A stretch of DNA of 47,975 nt, taken from Paenibacillus sp. YN15 (GTDB lineage: Bacteria; Bacillota; Bacilli; Paenibacillales; NBRC-103111). A program made the position numbers and the translations under genes. Shown here in pieces: positions 25,182-33,558 of this stretch. Position 1 is the first letter of the stretch. Every line of letters begins with the position of its first letter. A model generated the notes under the pieces. The model saw only the letters and a program-made list of their open reading frames with translations, was not told the origin of the DNA and did not search any database. Where the stretch lies: positions 486-48,460 of the forward strand of contig NZ_QMFA01000053.1 in NCBI RefSeq assembly GCF_003285005.1, written 5' to 3'.

Positions 25182-26209
25182 GGAGCCTGACAGCTAAAAA
25201 AAGCGGAGGCTTTGCCCCGGTGCGTGGCATCGGAATCATTGTGCTGCTGGTGATCCTGGTGGGGGCGGTGGCGGTCATCAGCATCAATTCGGGCAAGATG
25301 GGATTGGCCCCGGGCGAGGTGCTTCAGGTGCTGCTGGGCAACGGAACCGCCCGGCAGCAGGTGATTGTCTTCGACTTCCGCTTGCCCCGGATTGTGCTGT
25401 CCATTCTGGTGGGCATCGGCATGGGGGCCTCCGGCTGCATTATGCAGAGTCTTCTGAGAAACGACATGGCAAGCCCCGGAACCCTGGGGATCAGCTCCGG
25501 CTCGGGCTTGTTTGTAATCCTGGTCATCGCCGGGTTTTCCCTGGATGGGGTGTCGTCGGCGCTCCTGCTGCCGCTGCTTTCCTTCGCAGGCGGTTTGACG
25601 GCGGCGGCGCTGATTTTTCTGCTGTCCAACAGCCGGGGACGGGATATTTCGCCGACGCGGCTGATCCTTACCGGGGTGGCCATCGGCAGCGGCTACAGCG
25701 CATATACCCTCCTGATTACATTGAAGCTGGACGAAAACCAGATGGAGTTCGTCCAACGCTGGATGGCGGGAAGCCTGTGGGGAGATGATTGGCGGTATCT
25801 GGCCGTTCTGGCCCCGTGGGTGCTGGCGCTTACAGGCTATGCGCTGTTTAAGTCCAGGATGCTGAATGCCATCCGCCTGGGCAACCAGACGGCTGCCGGA
25901 CTGGGGGTGGCAGTGAAGCGGGAGTTCATCGGCCTGTCTCTGGCGGCGGTGGCCTTGTCCTCGGGAAGCGTAGCGGTGGGCGGAAATTTCTTCTTCGTAG
26001 GCATGATTAGCCCCCACCTGGCCCGGAGACTGGTAGGGCCCAACCATAAGATACTGCTGCCGGCGTCCTCCCTGACGGGAGCCTTGGTGGTGCTGCTGGC
26101 GGATACCATTACCCGCACGGTAAGCATGGGGACGGATGTGCCCACGGGAATTGTGATTACCCTGCTCAGCACACCTTACTTTTTGTATCTGTTGGCCAAA
26201 TCGGATTAG
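25178..26209 (+). CDS. Iron-siderophore ABC transporter permease (FecCD family), second subunit
   Basis: A 343-residue partner permease with the same signatures: FRLPRIVLSILVGIGMGASGCIMQSLLRNDMASPGTLGISSGSG and FFVGMISPHLARRLVG. It starts inside the previous stop codon (ATGA), with GGAGGG upstream. No ATPase gene follows, so a FhuC-type ATPase encoded elsewhere must serve it. A terminator comes 26 bases after the stop. Confidence 0.92.
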   Translation: MRSLTAKKSGGFAPVRGIGIIVLLVILVGAVAVISINSGKMGLAPGEVLQVLLGNGTARQQVIVFDFRLPRIVLSILVGIGMGASGCIMQSLLRNDMASPGTLGISSGSGLFVILVIAGFSLDGVSSALLLPLLSFAGGLTAAALIFLLSNSRGRDISPTRLILTGVAIGSGYSAYTLLITLKLDENQMEFVQRWMAGSLWGDDWRYLAVLAPWVLALTGYALFKSRMLNAIRLGNQTAAGLGVAVKREFIGLSLAAVALSSGSVAVGGNFFFVGMISPHLARRLVGPNHKILLPASSLTGALVVLLADTITRTVSMGTDVPTGIVITLLSTPYFLYLLAKSD

Positions 26210-26235
26210 GTTGTTGTGCAAATATCTTCACAGTT

Positions 26236-26264
26236 AGCTGATGCTTAAGCGTCAGCTTTTTTTT
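26236..26264 (+). terminator. Siderophore operon terminator
   Basis: AGCTGATGC (26236-26244), TTAA loop, GCGTCAGCT (26249-26257) with one mismatch, then a run of T to 26264. Confidence 0.85.
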
Positions 26265-26485
26265 CGTATCCGTATCCCTAAGCGAGTTCAGGAAATATTA
26301 AGAAACCTTTTCATTCACCCAACCGTACATGAATATGTATGCCCTTTTTATGTCCGTTTTTTAGGGCGGTGGTCCGGATTGTTCGGGATTGTTCGGAATA
26401 CGCCCGGTTTAGCCCAGGATGCGACATACATGCCGCAGAGGTTTGTCCCCGGCAGACCGGGTTTTGGAAAGAAAGGATGGCGGTT

Positions 26486-27190
26486 ATGCTTCGAGTGGAA
26501 CATTTGTCTCACTCCTTCTTAAGCGGGAGTGAAACGACGCAGGTGCTTCAGAACATCCATTTTCGGGTGCAAAAGGGGGAGATGCTGGCTCTGCTGGGCA
26601 GCTCCGGGTCCGGCAAATCCACCCTTTTGAACCTGATGGCGGGACTGATGAAGCCAACAGAGGGGAACATCTACATAGCCGGCGAGAACATCGTGAAGAT
26701 GAACGAAAGCCAGCTGGCGGAATTCCGCAGATATCATATCGGCTTTATTTTTCAGGCATACGAGCTTATTGCCAATTTGACGGTACGGGAGAATGTGGAG
26801 CTGCCGCTGATCTTTCAGTCCATCCGCCCTTCCGTCCGCAAGCAAAAAGCCCTCTCGCTCCTGGAGCAGGTGGGCATTCCGGAGAAAGCGGAGCTGTTTC
26901 CCTCGCAGCTGTCGGGGGGCCAGCAGCAGCGGGTGAGTATCGCCCGTTCGCTGGTGACGGAGCCGTCGGTTATTTTTGCGGACGAGCCCACAGGCAATTT
27001 GGATACCCGGACAGAGGAGGAAATCATCACGATTCTGAAAAGGCTCAACAACACTCTCTCCACCACCTTCATTATTGTCACCCACGAGCATGAGGTGGCG
27101 CGGCATACCAAGCGCATTCTCACTCTGCGGGACGGCTGCCTTCAGGATACGGAGGGGGCCAAGGCGGCGGCCGGAGGTGAGGAAGCATGA
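26486..27190 (+). CDS. ABC transporter ATP-binding protein (MacB/LolD type)
   Basis: A 234-residue ATPase with Walker A GSSGSGKST, signature LSGGQQQR, Walker B VIFADEPTGNLD and switch VTHEHE. ATG 26486 has AAAGGATGG upstream; ATG 26477 in the same frame overlaps that site. It works with the FtsX-fold permease, which overlaps its stop by ATGA, and the adaptor two genes on. Together they form a Gram-positive MacB-like mechanotransmission transporter (peptide or drug efflux). In the 276 bases before it, past the siderophore-operon terminator, only a short tandem GGATTGTTCG near 26376 stands out. Confidence 0.92.
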   Translation: MLRVEHLSHSFLSGSETTQVLQNIHFRVQKGEMLALLGSSGSGKSTLLNLMAGLMKPTEGNIYIAGENIVKMNESQLAEFRRYHIGFIFQAYELIANLTVRENVELPLIFQSIRPSVRKQKALSLLEQVGIPEKAELFPSQLSGGQQQRVSIARSLVTEPSVIFADEPTGNLDTRTEEEIITILKRLNNTLSTTFIIVTHEHEVARHTKRILTLRDGCLQDTEGAKAAAGGEEA

Positions 27191-28545
27191 GAATCAGGGA
27201 TATTCTGCGGCTGTCCTGGGATCAGGTGAAGCGCCGGAAGGTGGTTACCGGCCTGTGTGCGGCAGGTATTTCCATCGGCTGCGCAGCCATTGTGGTCGCC
27301 ATGAGCGTGGGGGATTCCGCCCAGAAGTATACGGAACAGGAAATGAACCAGTTTTTCAAAATGGATGAAATTACAGTCAGGGCCAATTCCGGTGTATCCG
27401 CACCGGGGGGCGGTTCCCAGATCAGCGCCGAAATGCTGGAGCAGGGCAAGCTGACCCGGCAGAAGCTGGATCTGATCCGCCAGTTCCCCCATGTTTCCGC
27501 GGCGGCGCCGTTTGTGGAGCTGGGCCATTTGCAGATGGTCACCAACGATAACCGGACCTCCTATGTGCAGGTGATCGGCACCCAGCTGGAATCCTTAAGC
27601 AAGTTCGGCCATAATTTTGCCCAGGGCGGGCCAACGGATACCTCCGGCGCCATTGTGCTCAATTATGGAGCTACTCTGGGGCTGAATGATCCGGAGACTC
27701 TGGACAATCTGATCAAGCAGATTTCCCGCAACCCCTATGATGACAACCTGATGGACCAGTACCGCAAGCTGCAAAAGACCCCCTCGGAGCTGTATCAGAG
27801 GCAGGTGCAGCTCAAGGTTTCCACAGGGGAGGCGGGCAAGGTGCGGACAAGCTCGCCCCTCCGGGTGGCCGGCATTCTGAAGCTGCCCCAGGGAAGCAGC
27901 GCGGATTCCGCCCAATATGACAAGAAGATTTATGTATCCATGGAGACGCTGCAGATGCTGCGGGAGGAGCTGTACGATACCTCAGGTTCCGCCAATTCAT
28001 CGGACAGCTATGAGACGGCAACGGTCAAGGTGGACAGCCAGGATGTGGTGGAAGCGGTGGAGAAGCAGATTCAGCGGCTGCGGGTCAATACCCAGACCAA
28101 TCTGAACCAGCGGGAGATGGTGGCGGAGCAGTTCGCCATTATCAAGATGGTGGCTATGGGCATCGGTGTTTTTATCCTGATTATTGCCTCCATCTCGATT
28201 ATTGTGGCGATGACCATGTCCACCTACCAGCGCCGCCGGCAGATCGGCATCATGAAGGTGCTGGGGGCCAATCTGGCGCAAATCCGCAACATGTTTATTG
28301 TGGAGGCGGCGCTGACAGGGCTGTTGGGGGGAATGCTCGGCATCCTGTTTTCCTATTGGGTGGTCTGGGGACTCAACATGCTGATTATGTCGGTATCCGA
28401 GGACAAAACGCCGGTAATCTTCATTCCGCTGGCGACGATCCTGATTGGCATGACCTTCGCCATCATGACCGGGGTGCTGTCCGGGCTGTACCCGGCGGTG
28501 AGCGCCTCCAGAACCGATGCGCTGACGGCTATCAAGCGCGACTAG
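27187..28545 (+). CDS. MacB/FtsX-family ABC permease
   Basis: A 452-residue permease. TM1 (KVVTGLCAAGISIGCAAIVVAMSV) is followed by a large extracellular domain (about residues 45-310), then three helices containing the FtsX core (STYQRRRQIGIMKVLGANLAQIRNMFIVEAALTGLLGGMLGI) and the end SGLYPAVSASRTDALTAIKRD. This topology identifies a MacB-type permease. Coupled to its ATPase by an ATGA overlap; the adaptor gene follows after 54 bases. Confidence 0.92.
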   Translation: MRIRDILRLSWDQVKRRKVVTGLCAAGISIGCAAIVVAMSVGDSAQKYTEQEMNQFFKMDEITVRANSGVSAPGGGSQISAEMLEQGKLTRQKLDLIRQFPHVSAAAPFVELGHLQMVTNDNRTSYVQVIGTQLESLSKFGHNFAQGGPTDTSGAIVLNYGATLGLNDPETLDNLIKQISRNPYDDNLMDQYRKLQKTPSELYQRQVQLKVSTGEAGKVRTSSPLRVAGILKLPQGSSADSAQYDKKIYVSMETLQMLREELYDTSGSANSSDSYETATVKVDSQDVVEAVEKQIQRLRVNTQTNLNQREMVAEQFAIIKMVAMGIGVFILIIASISIIVAMTMSTYQRRRQIGIMKVLGANLAQIRNMFIVEAALTGLLGGMLGILFSYWVVWGLNMLIMSVSEDKTPVIFIPLATILIGMTFAIMTGVLSGLYPAVSASRTDALTAIKRD

Positions 28546-28599
28546 CGCTATAGAGGGCGGGAACCAAGTTATTTCCAGATTGAAGGGAGAAAGCGTCAG

Positions 28600-29691
28600 A
28601 TGAAGAGCATACGCAAGAAGATCAAGTGGGTGATTCTGGGGCTTGTGCTGATTGGCATAAGCGCGGTTTTATACATACAGTCCCATCCTGCGCCCCAGGC
28701 CAACCCGGCAGGTTCGCAGCAGGCCATTGTCTTTACGGCGGCCAAGGAAACGCTGATCAACAAGGTAGAGGTAAAGGGAAAATCCCTGTACCAGCAGGAA
28801 ACCATGGTATACGCGCCATTCGGCTCGCGGGTGTCGGAGTGGGTGGCGGCAGACGGGCAGCAGGTGCAGGCAGGAGATGTGCTGTTTAAGCTGGACGGCT
28901 CCGATCTGCAAACGGAAATTCTCAAGGAAGAGGCCTCCATCCGCAAAACAGAGCTGGAATCGGAGCTGGCCCGCTATGCCGGAGAGGTGAAGGAGGCAAA
29001 TCTCGGCACCGGCACCAGCGAGACAGAGCGGGTGGATGCGCTGACGTCGAGAGAGACGGCCCGGCTGAACCGGGAGCTGACCGAGGTCAACCTGGACATG
29101 CAGCGCAAGGCGCTGGAGGAGAAGCGGGAGCGGCTGGCGGATGCCGATTATCAATCTCCTGCGTCGGGGATTTTCCTGTATGAAAGCACCGCCAAGAAGC
29201 CCCATGCGGTGACCGAGAACCAGTATGTGGGCAAGATTGTGCAGCTGGATCAGCTGCAGATGCTGGCGCTGGTAGGGGAGCAGGATGTGTTCCGGATCAA
29301 ACCCGGCATGCCTGTGGAGGTTAAGCTGACTGCGGTGAAGGATATGACCCTGAAGGGCAAGGTGGAGAAGGTCTCCAAATTCGCCAAGACGGGCACGGAT
29401 GAAAGTACCTTGAACCAGCTGGCCCAGTTCGAAGTCATCATTTCCCTGGAAAAAAGCGAGTACCTGATCGCGGGCTTGTCCTTAAGCGGCGAGATTGAAA
29501 CGGAGCGCAAGGAGGACGCGCTGGTCATCCCGGCCATGGCGATTGTCCGCGAGGAAGGCAATACCTATGTCCTTCTGGACAAAGGCGGCGGGCAGACGGA
29601 GAAGAAGCAGGTCAAAACCGGCATGGAGACGCCGGAAAAAATCGAAATTCTGGAAGGGCTGCAAGCGGGAGATGTTGTAGCGCTGCCATAA
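28600..29691 (+). CDS. Efflux adaptor (membrane fusion protein, HlyD/MacA type)
   Basis: A 363-residue protein. It has a single N-terminal helix (WVILGLVLIGISAVLYIQ), a split biotinyl-lipoyl domain (VYAPFGSRVSEWVAADGQQVQAGDVLFKLDG ... DADYQSPASGIFL), an alpha-helical hairpin at about residues 105-185, and beta-barrel segments to the end. Such proteins join MacB-like permeases outside the membrane. ATG 28600 follows GAAGGGAG. Third gene of the efflux operon; its cargo is unknown. Confidence 0.9.
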   Translation: MKSIRKKIKWVILGLVLIGISAVLYIQSHPAPQANPAGSQQAIVFTAAKETLINKVEVKGKSLYQQETMVYAPFGSRVSEWVAADGQQVQAGDVLFKLDGSDLQTEILKEEASIRKTELESELARYAGEVKEANLGTGTSETERVDALTSRETARLNRELTEVNLDMQRKALEEKRERLADADYQSPASGIFLYESTAKKPHAVTENQYVGKIVQLDQLQMLALVGEQDVFRIKPGMPVEVKLTAVKDMTLKGKVEKVSKFAKTGTDESTLNQLAQFEVIISLEKSEYLIAGLSLSGEIETERKEDALVIPAMAIVREEGNTYVLLDKGGGQTEKKQVKTGMETPEKIEILEGLQAGDVVALP

Positions 29692-29731
29692 TTCATCCCC
29701 CAAAAGTGAAGTAGTGGCTGCACAGCGGAAT

Positions 29732-29788
29732 CCGTAATGCTAATCCCCCTTCGGAGAAGAAATGTCCGGCGGGGGATTAGCATTGCGG
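29732..29788. repeat. Long 18-bp inverted repeat
   Basis: CCGTAATGCTAATCCCCC (29732-29749) and GGGGGATTAGCATTGCGG (29771-29788) pair along their full length with one G-T pair and a 21-base loop. No T run follows on either strand, so it is not a standard intrinsic terminator. The right arm also supplies the -35 of the next promoter. Confidence 0.7.
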
Positions 29789-29889
29789 AAAAAGCCAAAG
29801 CATGATACTATTTACTCGTGTAAATGAAGAGGCCACCGGTTTACTCAATCGTGTGGCCCTCTCATTGAAGAAAATTTTACTCGAGTAAA
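29783..29889 (+). promoter_or_regulatory. Promoter with two LacI-type operators
   Basis: -35 TTGCGG (29783-29788), 17-base spacer, -10 TACTAT (29806-29811). TTTACTCGTGTAAA at 29811-29824 overlaps the -10 and start. A perfect palindrome, TTTACTCGAGTAAA, lies at 29876-29889, 65 bases on and just before the ribosome site. A half-site TTTACTC is at 29840-29846. Between them GAGGCCAC/GTGGCC-type arms can form a hairpin. The LacI regulator at 32156 is the natural candidate to bind here. Confidence 0.75.
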
Positions 29890-29907
29890 TAAGGGAGGCT
29901 ACTGTAA

Positions 29908-31755
29908 ATGAGAACGCTTGAGCAGCATTATGATGTTGCCGTCATCGGAGGCGGTCTGGCCGGTTTTTGTGCGGCAGTGGCGGCAGCCCGGCATGGGGCC
30001 CAAACCTGCCTGATTCAAGACCGTCCCGTATTCGGAGGCAACAGCTCGTCGGAAATCCGGGTGACGCCCCACGGCGCGGCCTGCTTCCATGCTTATGCCC
30101 GGGAGACGGGGATTATTTCCGAGCTGTTGATTGAAGAGCGGGCGCGCAACCATGAGATGATCCTGGAAAACGGCTGGACCAACAGCGTTTGGGATATGGT
30201 CATGTATGATATGGCGGTAAACACCCCAAATCTTACCTTCCACGTGAATACTCCCGTTTCCCGGGTAGAGATGGACGGCAAGCGGCGGCTTCGGGCGGCA
30301 GCCGGTATTGTGAACAACGCGGAAACGGAAATTGTGGTCAGCGCCGGCACCTTTATCGACTGCACCGGCGACGGTGTTGTAGCTGATCTGGCCGGCTGCC
30401 AATGGCGGATGGGCAGCGAGGGCCGGGATGAGTTCAACGAGCCCCATGCCCCGGTCTCGGCCAGCAAGGATACCATGGGCAACTCCATTCATTTTAAAGC
30501 CAAGGATATGGGATATCCGGTGCCCTTCGAGGCTCCCGCCTGGGCGGTGAAGTACGACAGCCCGGACTTTTTCTATAAGCAGGGCCGTCCCCCTTACGAT
30601 ATCCGCGGCGGTTACTGGTGGCTGGAGATCGGCGTACCCTGGGACACCATTCATGACGCCGAGAATATCCGGCATGAACTTACCCGCCATACCTTGGGCG
30701 TGTGGGACTGGATCAAGAACAAGGACCCGGAAACCCGGGAGCTGGCGGCCAATTATGCCCTGGACTGGATCGGTCAGGTGCCCGGCAAACGGGAATCCCG
30801 CCGGATTATCGGCGAATATTTTATGACCGAGCATGATGTGATGAACCGCAAGGTGTTTGATGATGAGGCAGCCTTCGGCGGTTGGTTCCTGGATTTGCAT
30901 ACGCCGGGCGGACTGCTTGCGCCCACCAGCGAGCCCAATTCCGCCGCAGGCTATCAGGGCGATTACAATGTGAAGAGCTATTGCGGCCCCTACGGCATTC
31001 CCCTTAGCATCTGTTTGTCCAAGGACGTGGACAATCTGATGATGGCCGGACGCAATGTCAGCGTCACCCATGCCGCCCTTGGAACAGTGCGGGTTATGGG
31101 CACCACCGCCCTGATGGGCCAAGCGGTAGGCACGGCGGCTGCGCTGGCGCTTCAGGAGAAGCTCCCTGTGAAGAAGTACGCCGCTTCCCACAGCGCCAAG
31201 CTGAAGCAGGTTCTCCTGCGGGACGGCTGCTATCTGCCCAACAACAGCAACCAGGACCCGGACGATCTGGCCCGCCGGGCCCGCGTCAGCGCCAGCAGCG
31301 AAGCGAAGCTGTACGGCATGGGACCGGATTTCCGCGATGCCGGAACCCGTCTTCTGAAGAGCTGGTCGGATACGAAGCCCAAGAAGCTGAGTTTGAACCA
31401 GGCGTCTGCTTTGCGTGACCGTCTGGATGTCCGCCGCGGCCAATGGATTGCCACAGGAGGCGGAGCTGTCCGCAAGCTGGCGGTATGTATTCTGAACACC
31501 TCGGATACGGAGCAAAAGGTGGGCGCCAAGGTTGTTCCGGTGGACAATCTGTGGGATTACCGCTGCAATACGGGAGATGTGCTTGCCTCCACCCAGCTGT
31601 CAGTGCTTGCCTCCACCCAGCTGTCAGTGCCTGCCGGCGGTCCCCACTGGATTGAATGGGAAGCGGGCATCGACGGGCTTGCGCCGGGTTATGTCCGCCT
31701 GGATCCGGGAGGTGGAGCTGACCTTCCCGGGGCATCTGCTGACGGAGTATCATAA
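29908..31755 (+). CDS. FAD-dependent oxidoreductase, 3' end probably broken
   Basis: A 615-residue flavoprotein of the FAD_oxidored class. The dinucleotide-binding motif is VIGGGLAGFCAAVAAARHG (residues 12-30) and FGGNSSSEIRV follows. Late conserved blocks are NLMMAGRNVSVTHAALGTVRVMGTTALMGQAVGTAAALAL. SD AAGGGAGG precedes ATG 29908. The last 17 residues (after GYVRLD) look out of frame, while the family's discoidin-like C-terminus continues in another frame to 31978. A 24-base tandem duplication (31579-31626) repeats LASTQLSV. The substrate is unknown. It is controlled by the two LacI-type operators upstream. Confidence 0.8.
   Translation: MRTLEQHYDVAVIGGGLAGFCAAVAAARHGAQTCLIQDRPVFGGNSSSEIRVTPHGAACFHAYARETGIISELLIEERARNHEMILENGWTNSVWDMVMYDMAVNTPNLTFHVNTPVSRVEMDGKRRLRAAAGIVNNAETEIVVSAGTFIDCTGDGVVADLAGCQWRMGSEGRDEFNEPHAPVSASKDTMGNSIHFKAKDMGYPVPFEAPAWAVKYDSPDFFYKQGRPPYDIRGGYWWLEIGVPWDTIHDAENIRHELTRHTLGVWDWIKNKDPETRELAANYALDWIGQVPGKRESRRIIGEYFMTEHDVMNRKVFDDEAAFGGWFLDLHTPGGLLAPTSEPNSAAGYQGDYNVKSYCGPYGIPLSICLSKDVDNLMMAGRNVSVTHAALGTVRVMGTTALMGQAVGTAAALALQEKLPVKKYAASHSAKLKQVLLRDGCYLPNNSNQDPDDLARRARVSASSEAKLYGMGPDFRDAGTRLLKSWSDTKPKKLSLNQASALRDRLDVRRGQWIATGGGAVRKLAVCILNTSDTEQKVGAKVVPVDNLWDYRCNTGDVLASTQLSVLASTQLSVPAGGPHWIEWEAGIDGLAPGYVRLDPGGGADLPGASADGVS
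31579..31626 (+). repeat. 24-base in-frame tandem duplication
   Basis: Two exact 24-base copies (31579-31602 and 31603-31626) encode LASTQLSV twice inside the oxidoreductase, about 75 bases before the apparent frame break. This is a recent slippage event. Confidence 0.9.
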
Positions 31756-31978
31756 TTATCCGCCCTTCTACCGCGATCCCCAGTGCGCCAAGGATTACAG
31801 CATTCTGGCGGATGAAGGGGACGGCTTCCGGGAGGTTGTCCGGGTAACCGGCAACTATCAGCGCCACCGGAAGCATACCCTGGACGCGCCGGTCCGGGTT
31901 TCCAAGCTCCGGATCGTGGTCCACGCCACCAACGGCGATCCGTCCGCCGCCATATACGAAGTCCGCTGCTACTCGTAA
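31700..31978 (+). pseudogene. Out-of-frame C-terminal fragment of the FAD oxidoreductase
   Basis: In the frame +1 to the oxidoreductase, from 31700, the sequence reads WIREVELTFPGHLLTEYHNYPPFYRDPQCAKDYSIL and ends IVVHATNGDPSAAIYEVRCYS. This is a discoidin-like tail that, from memory of the family, belongs at the end of such oxidoreductases. There is no ribosome site or start codon for it alone. About 80 residues that usually lie between GYVRLD and this tail seem absent, which suggests an internal deletion that also shifted the frame. Confidence 0.65.
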
Positions 31979-32155
31979 GCAGTCGCAGCATAGCCTGGCC
32001 CGGCGTATGGAAGCGCCGGGCATTGGCTTGTTGCCGGCATCACAGAGTTGCATTTTCACCGGAAACAGCTAGACTTAGGATAAAGCAATCCTGGCCTGTA
32101 TCATGCTTTAACGGGAAGCAGGAGAAGAATGCACGAAGCGGCAAGGAGAGGGGAT

Positions 32156-33211
32156 ATGGCAACTCGCAATGATGTGGCGCGGCTGGCAGGGGTGTCTGTG
32201 GCCGTCGTCTCGTATGTGCTGAACAATAAAAGCTTCGTCAAGGAAGAAACCCGCCGCAAGGTTCTGGCCGCTATGGAGGAGCTGGGCTATACGCCCAATC
32301 TGACAGCCCGCAGCCTGAAGACCCGCCGGAGCGGCCAGTTGGCGGTGCTGACTAATTTTATCGGCAATCCCTTTGAGGCGGGGATTCTTCTGCATCTGGA
32401 GGAGGCTGCCCGCTGGAAGGGCTATATGATTGCCTACCGGAGCTACGACCCGGACCGGGAGCCGGAGCTGCTGGCCCAATTGGCCGGCCGGGTGGACGGG
32501 ATTATTCTGCTGGGGCAGAGCCTGGCGGAGGCCACCCTGGCTTCCTTCAGGAAGAAGGAAATCCCGCTGGTCTCCGTCATGTCTCCCGGGCAGCCTTGCT
32601 CTCATATCCACACGGTGGACCTGGATTGGACAGCCGCTTACCGCCAGGTGGCAGCTGAGCTTGTCCGCCTGGGGCACCGCCATATCGCCTACATGGGACA
32701 TGGATGCCCGTCGGGCCCGCTGTATCCGCGTATGGGGGCGTTTGCGGCGGCCGTGCGGGAGGCGGAGGCTGCCGCCGCTGTGACGCTCCGGTGCGACTGG
32801 CTGGCTCTAGCTGTGGAAGGCCGTTATGAATCGGCCCGGGAGCATCTGCTGAAGCTTGCTGCGGAGCCGGGGTTCACTGCCCTGGTCTGCGCCAATGATT
32901 TAACTGCCATCGGAGCCTGCTCCGCTTGCCGGGAGCGGGGCTGGACGGTGCCCGGCAGGCTCTCCATCGTCAGCTCGGAGAATATCCTGATGGTCAGCGA
33001 AACCCATCCGCCCATTGCCACTCTGGATTATCCCCGGCAAAAAGCGGCGCATCAAGCCATGGAGCTTCTGATCCGGCTGATCGAGGAGCCCGGACATAAG
33101 GAAGCTTCTGGCTCCGGCGAAGCGGAAGCCGGAGCGGTTGCGGAGGAAATCCGGCTGCCGGCCACCTTTATTCCCCGGTCCAGCCTGGCACAGGCGCCAC
33201 AGGTTCCCTAG
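32156..33211 (+). CDS. LacI-family transcriptional regulator
   Basis: A 351-residue repressor. The N-terminal helix-turn-helix ATRNDVARLAGVSVAVVSYVLNN and hinge-region YTPNLTARSLKTRRSG lead into a periplasmic-binding-like effector domain (ALVCANDLTAIGACSACRERGWTVPGRLSIV). ATG 32156 follows AAGGAGAGG; the frame runs open to 32129. It most likely controls the oxidoreductase gene through the palindromes at 29811 and 29876. The effector is unknown, probably a sugar or derivative. Confidence 0.92.
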   Translation: MATRNDVARLAGVSVAVVSYVLNNKSFVKEETRRKVLAAMEELGYTPNLTARSLKTRRSGQLAVLTNFIGNPFEAGILLHLEEAARWKGYMIAYRSYDPDREPELLAQLAGRVDGIILLGQSLAEATLASFRKKEIPLVSVMSPGQPCSHIHTVDLDWTAAYRQVAAELVRLGHRHIAYMGHGCPSGPLYPRMGAFAAAVREAEAAAAVTLRCDWLALAVEGRYESAREHLLKLAAEPGFTALVCANDLTAIGACSACRERGWTVPGRLSIVSSENILMVSETHPPIATLDYPRQKAAHQAMELLIRLIEEPGHKEASGSGEAEAGAVAEEIRLPATFIPRSSLAQAPQVP

Positions 33212-33216
33212 CAGCT

Positions 33217-33270
33217 AAAAAGCCCCGTTGGTTTGCCGTATTGTACGGTAGGCCGGCAGGGCTTTCTTTT
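33217..33270 (+). terminator. LacI gene terminator
   Basis: Outer AAAAGCCC/AGGGCTTT arms enclose an inner TGCCGTA/TACGGTA hairpin, followed by CTTTT. Confidence 0.7.
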
Positions 33271-33407
33271 GTTGTACGTGGCGGACGTCAGCTTCTAAGG
33301 CCAGCAGAAGCAGAGAGGAAGACCGACAAACTGCGATTCTCTTTGCGAACAGCCAAAAAATCGGTCGAATGGAAAAAGGAAATTTTGAAAAGTAAGCCAT
33401 AAGGAGC

Positions 33408-33484
33408 TTGACAAAATCATTTTCTAGATACATATTGTATCAAATTGTATTGAAAATGGCGTCTTTGTGGATACAATAAGTATC
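33408..33484 (+). promoter_or_regulatory. Acyltransferase promoter with two GATAC palindromes
   Basis: -35 TTGACA (33408-33413), 17-base spacer, -10 CATATT (33431-33436). GATACATATTGTATC (33427-33441) is a near-perfect palindrome covering the -10. A second, GATACAATAAGTATC (33470-33484), lies 43 bases downstream in the leader. The pair looks like a repressor site; no regulator gene is adjacent. The rest of the 33271-33558 gap shows nothing else. Confidence 0.6.
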
Positions 33485-33558
33485 AAAAAAGCGATTATTA
33501 GACATATAGCTCAACAAAATGCAGGTTTATGAATCCAGTTTAGAGGAGGCAAGTTTGT

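Noticed and set aside
32108-32701. Minus-strand frame over the LacI gene
   Set aside because: Antisense shadow of a well-supported HTH regulator.
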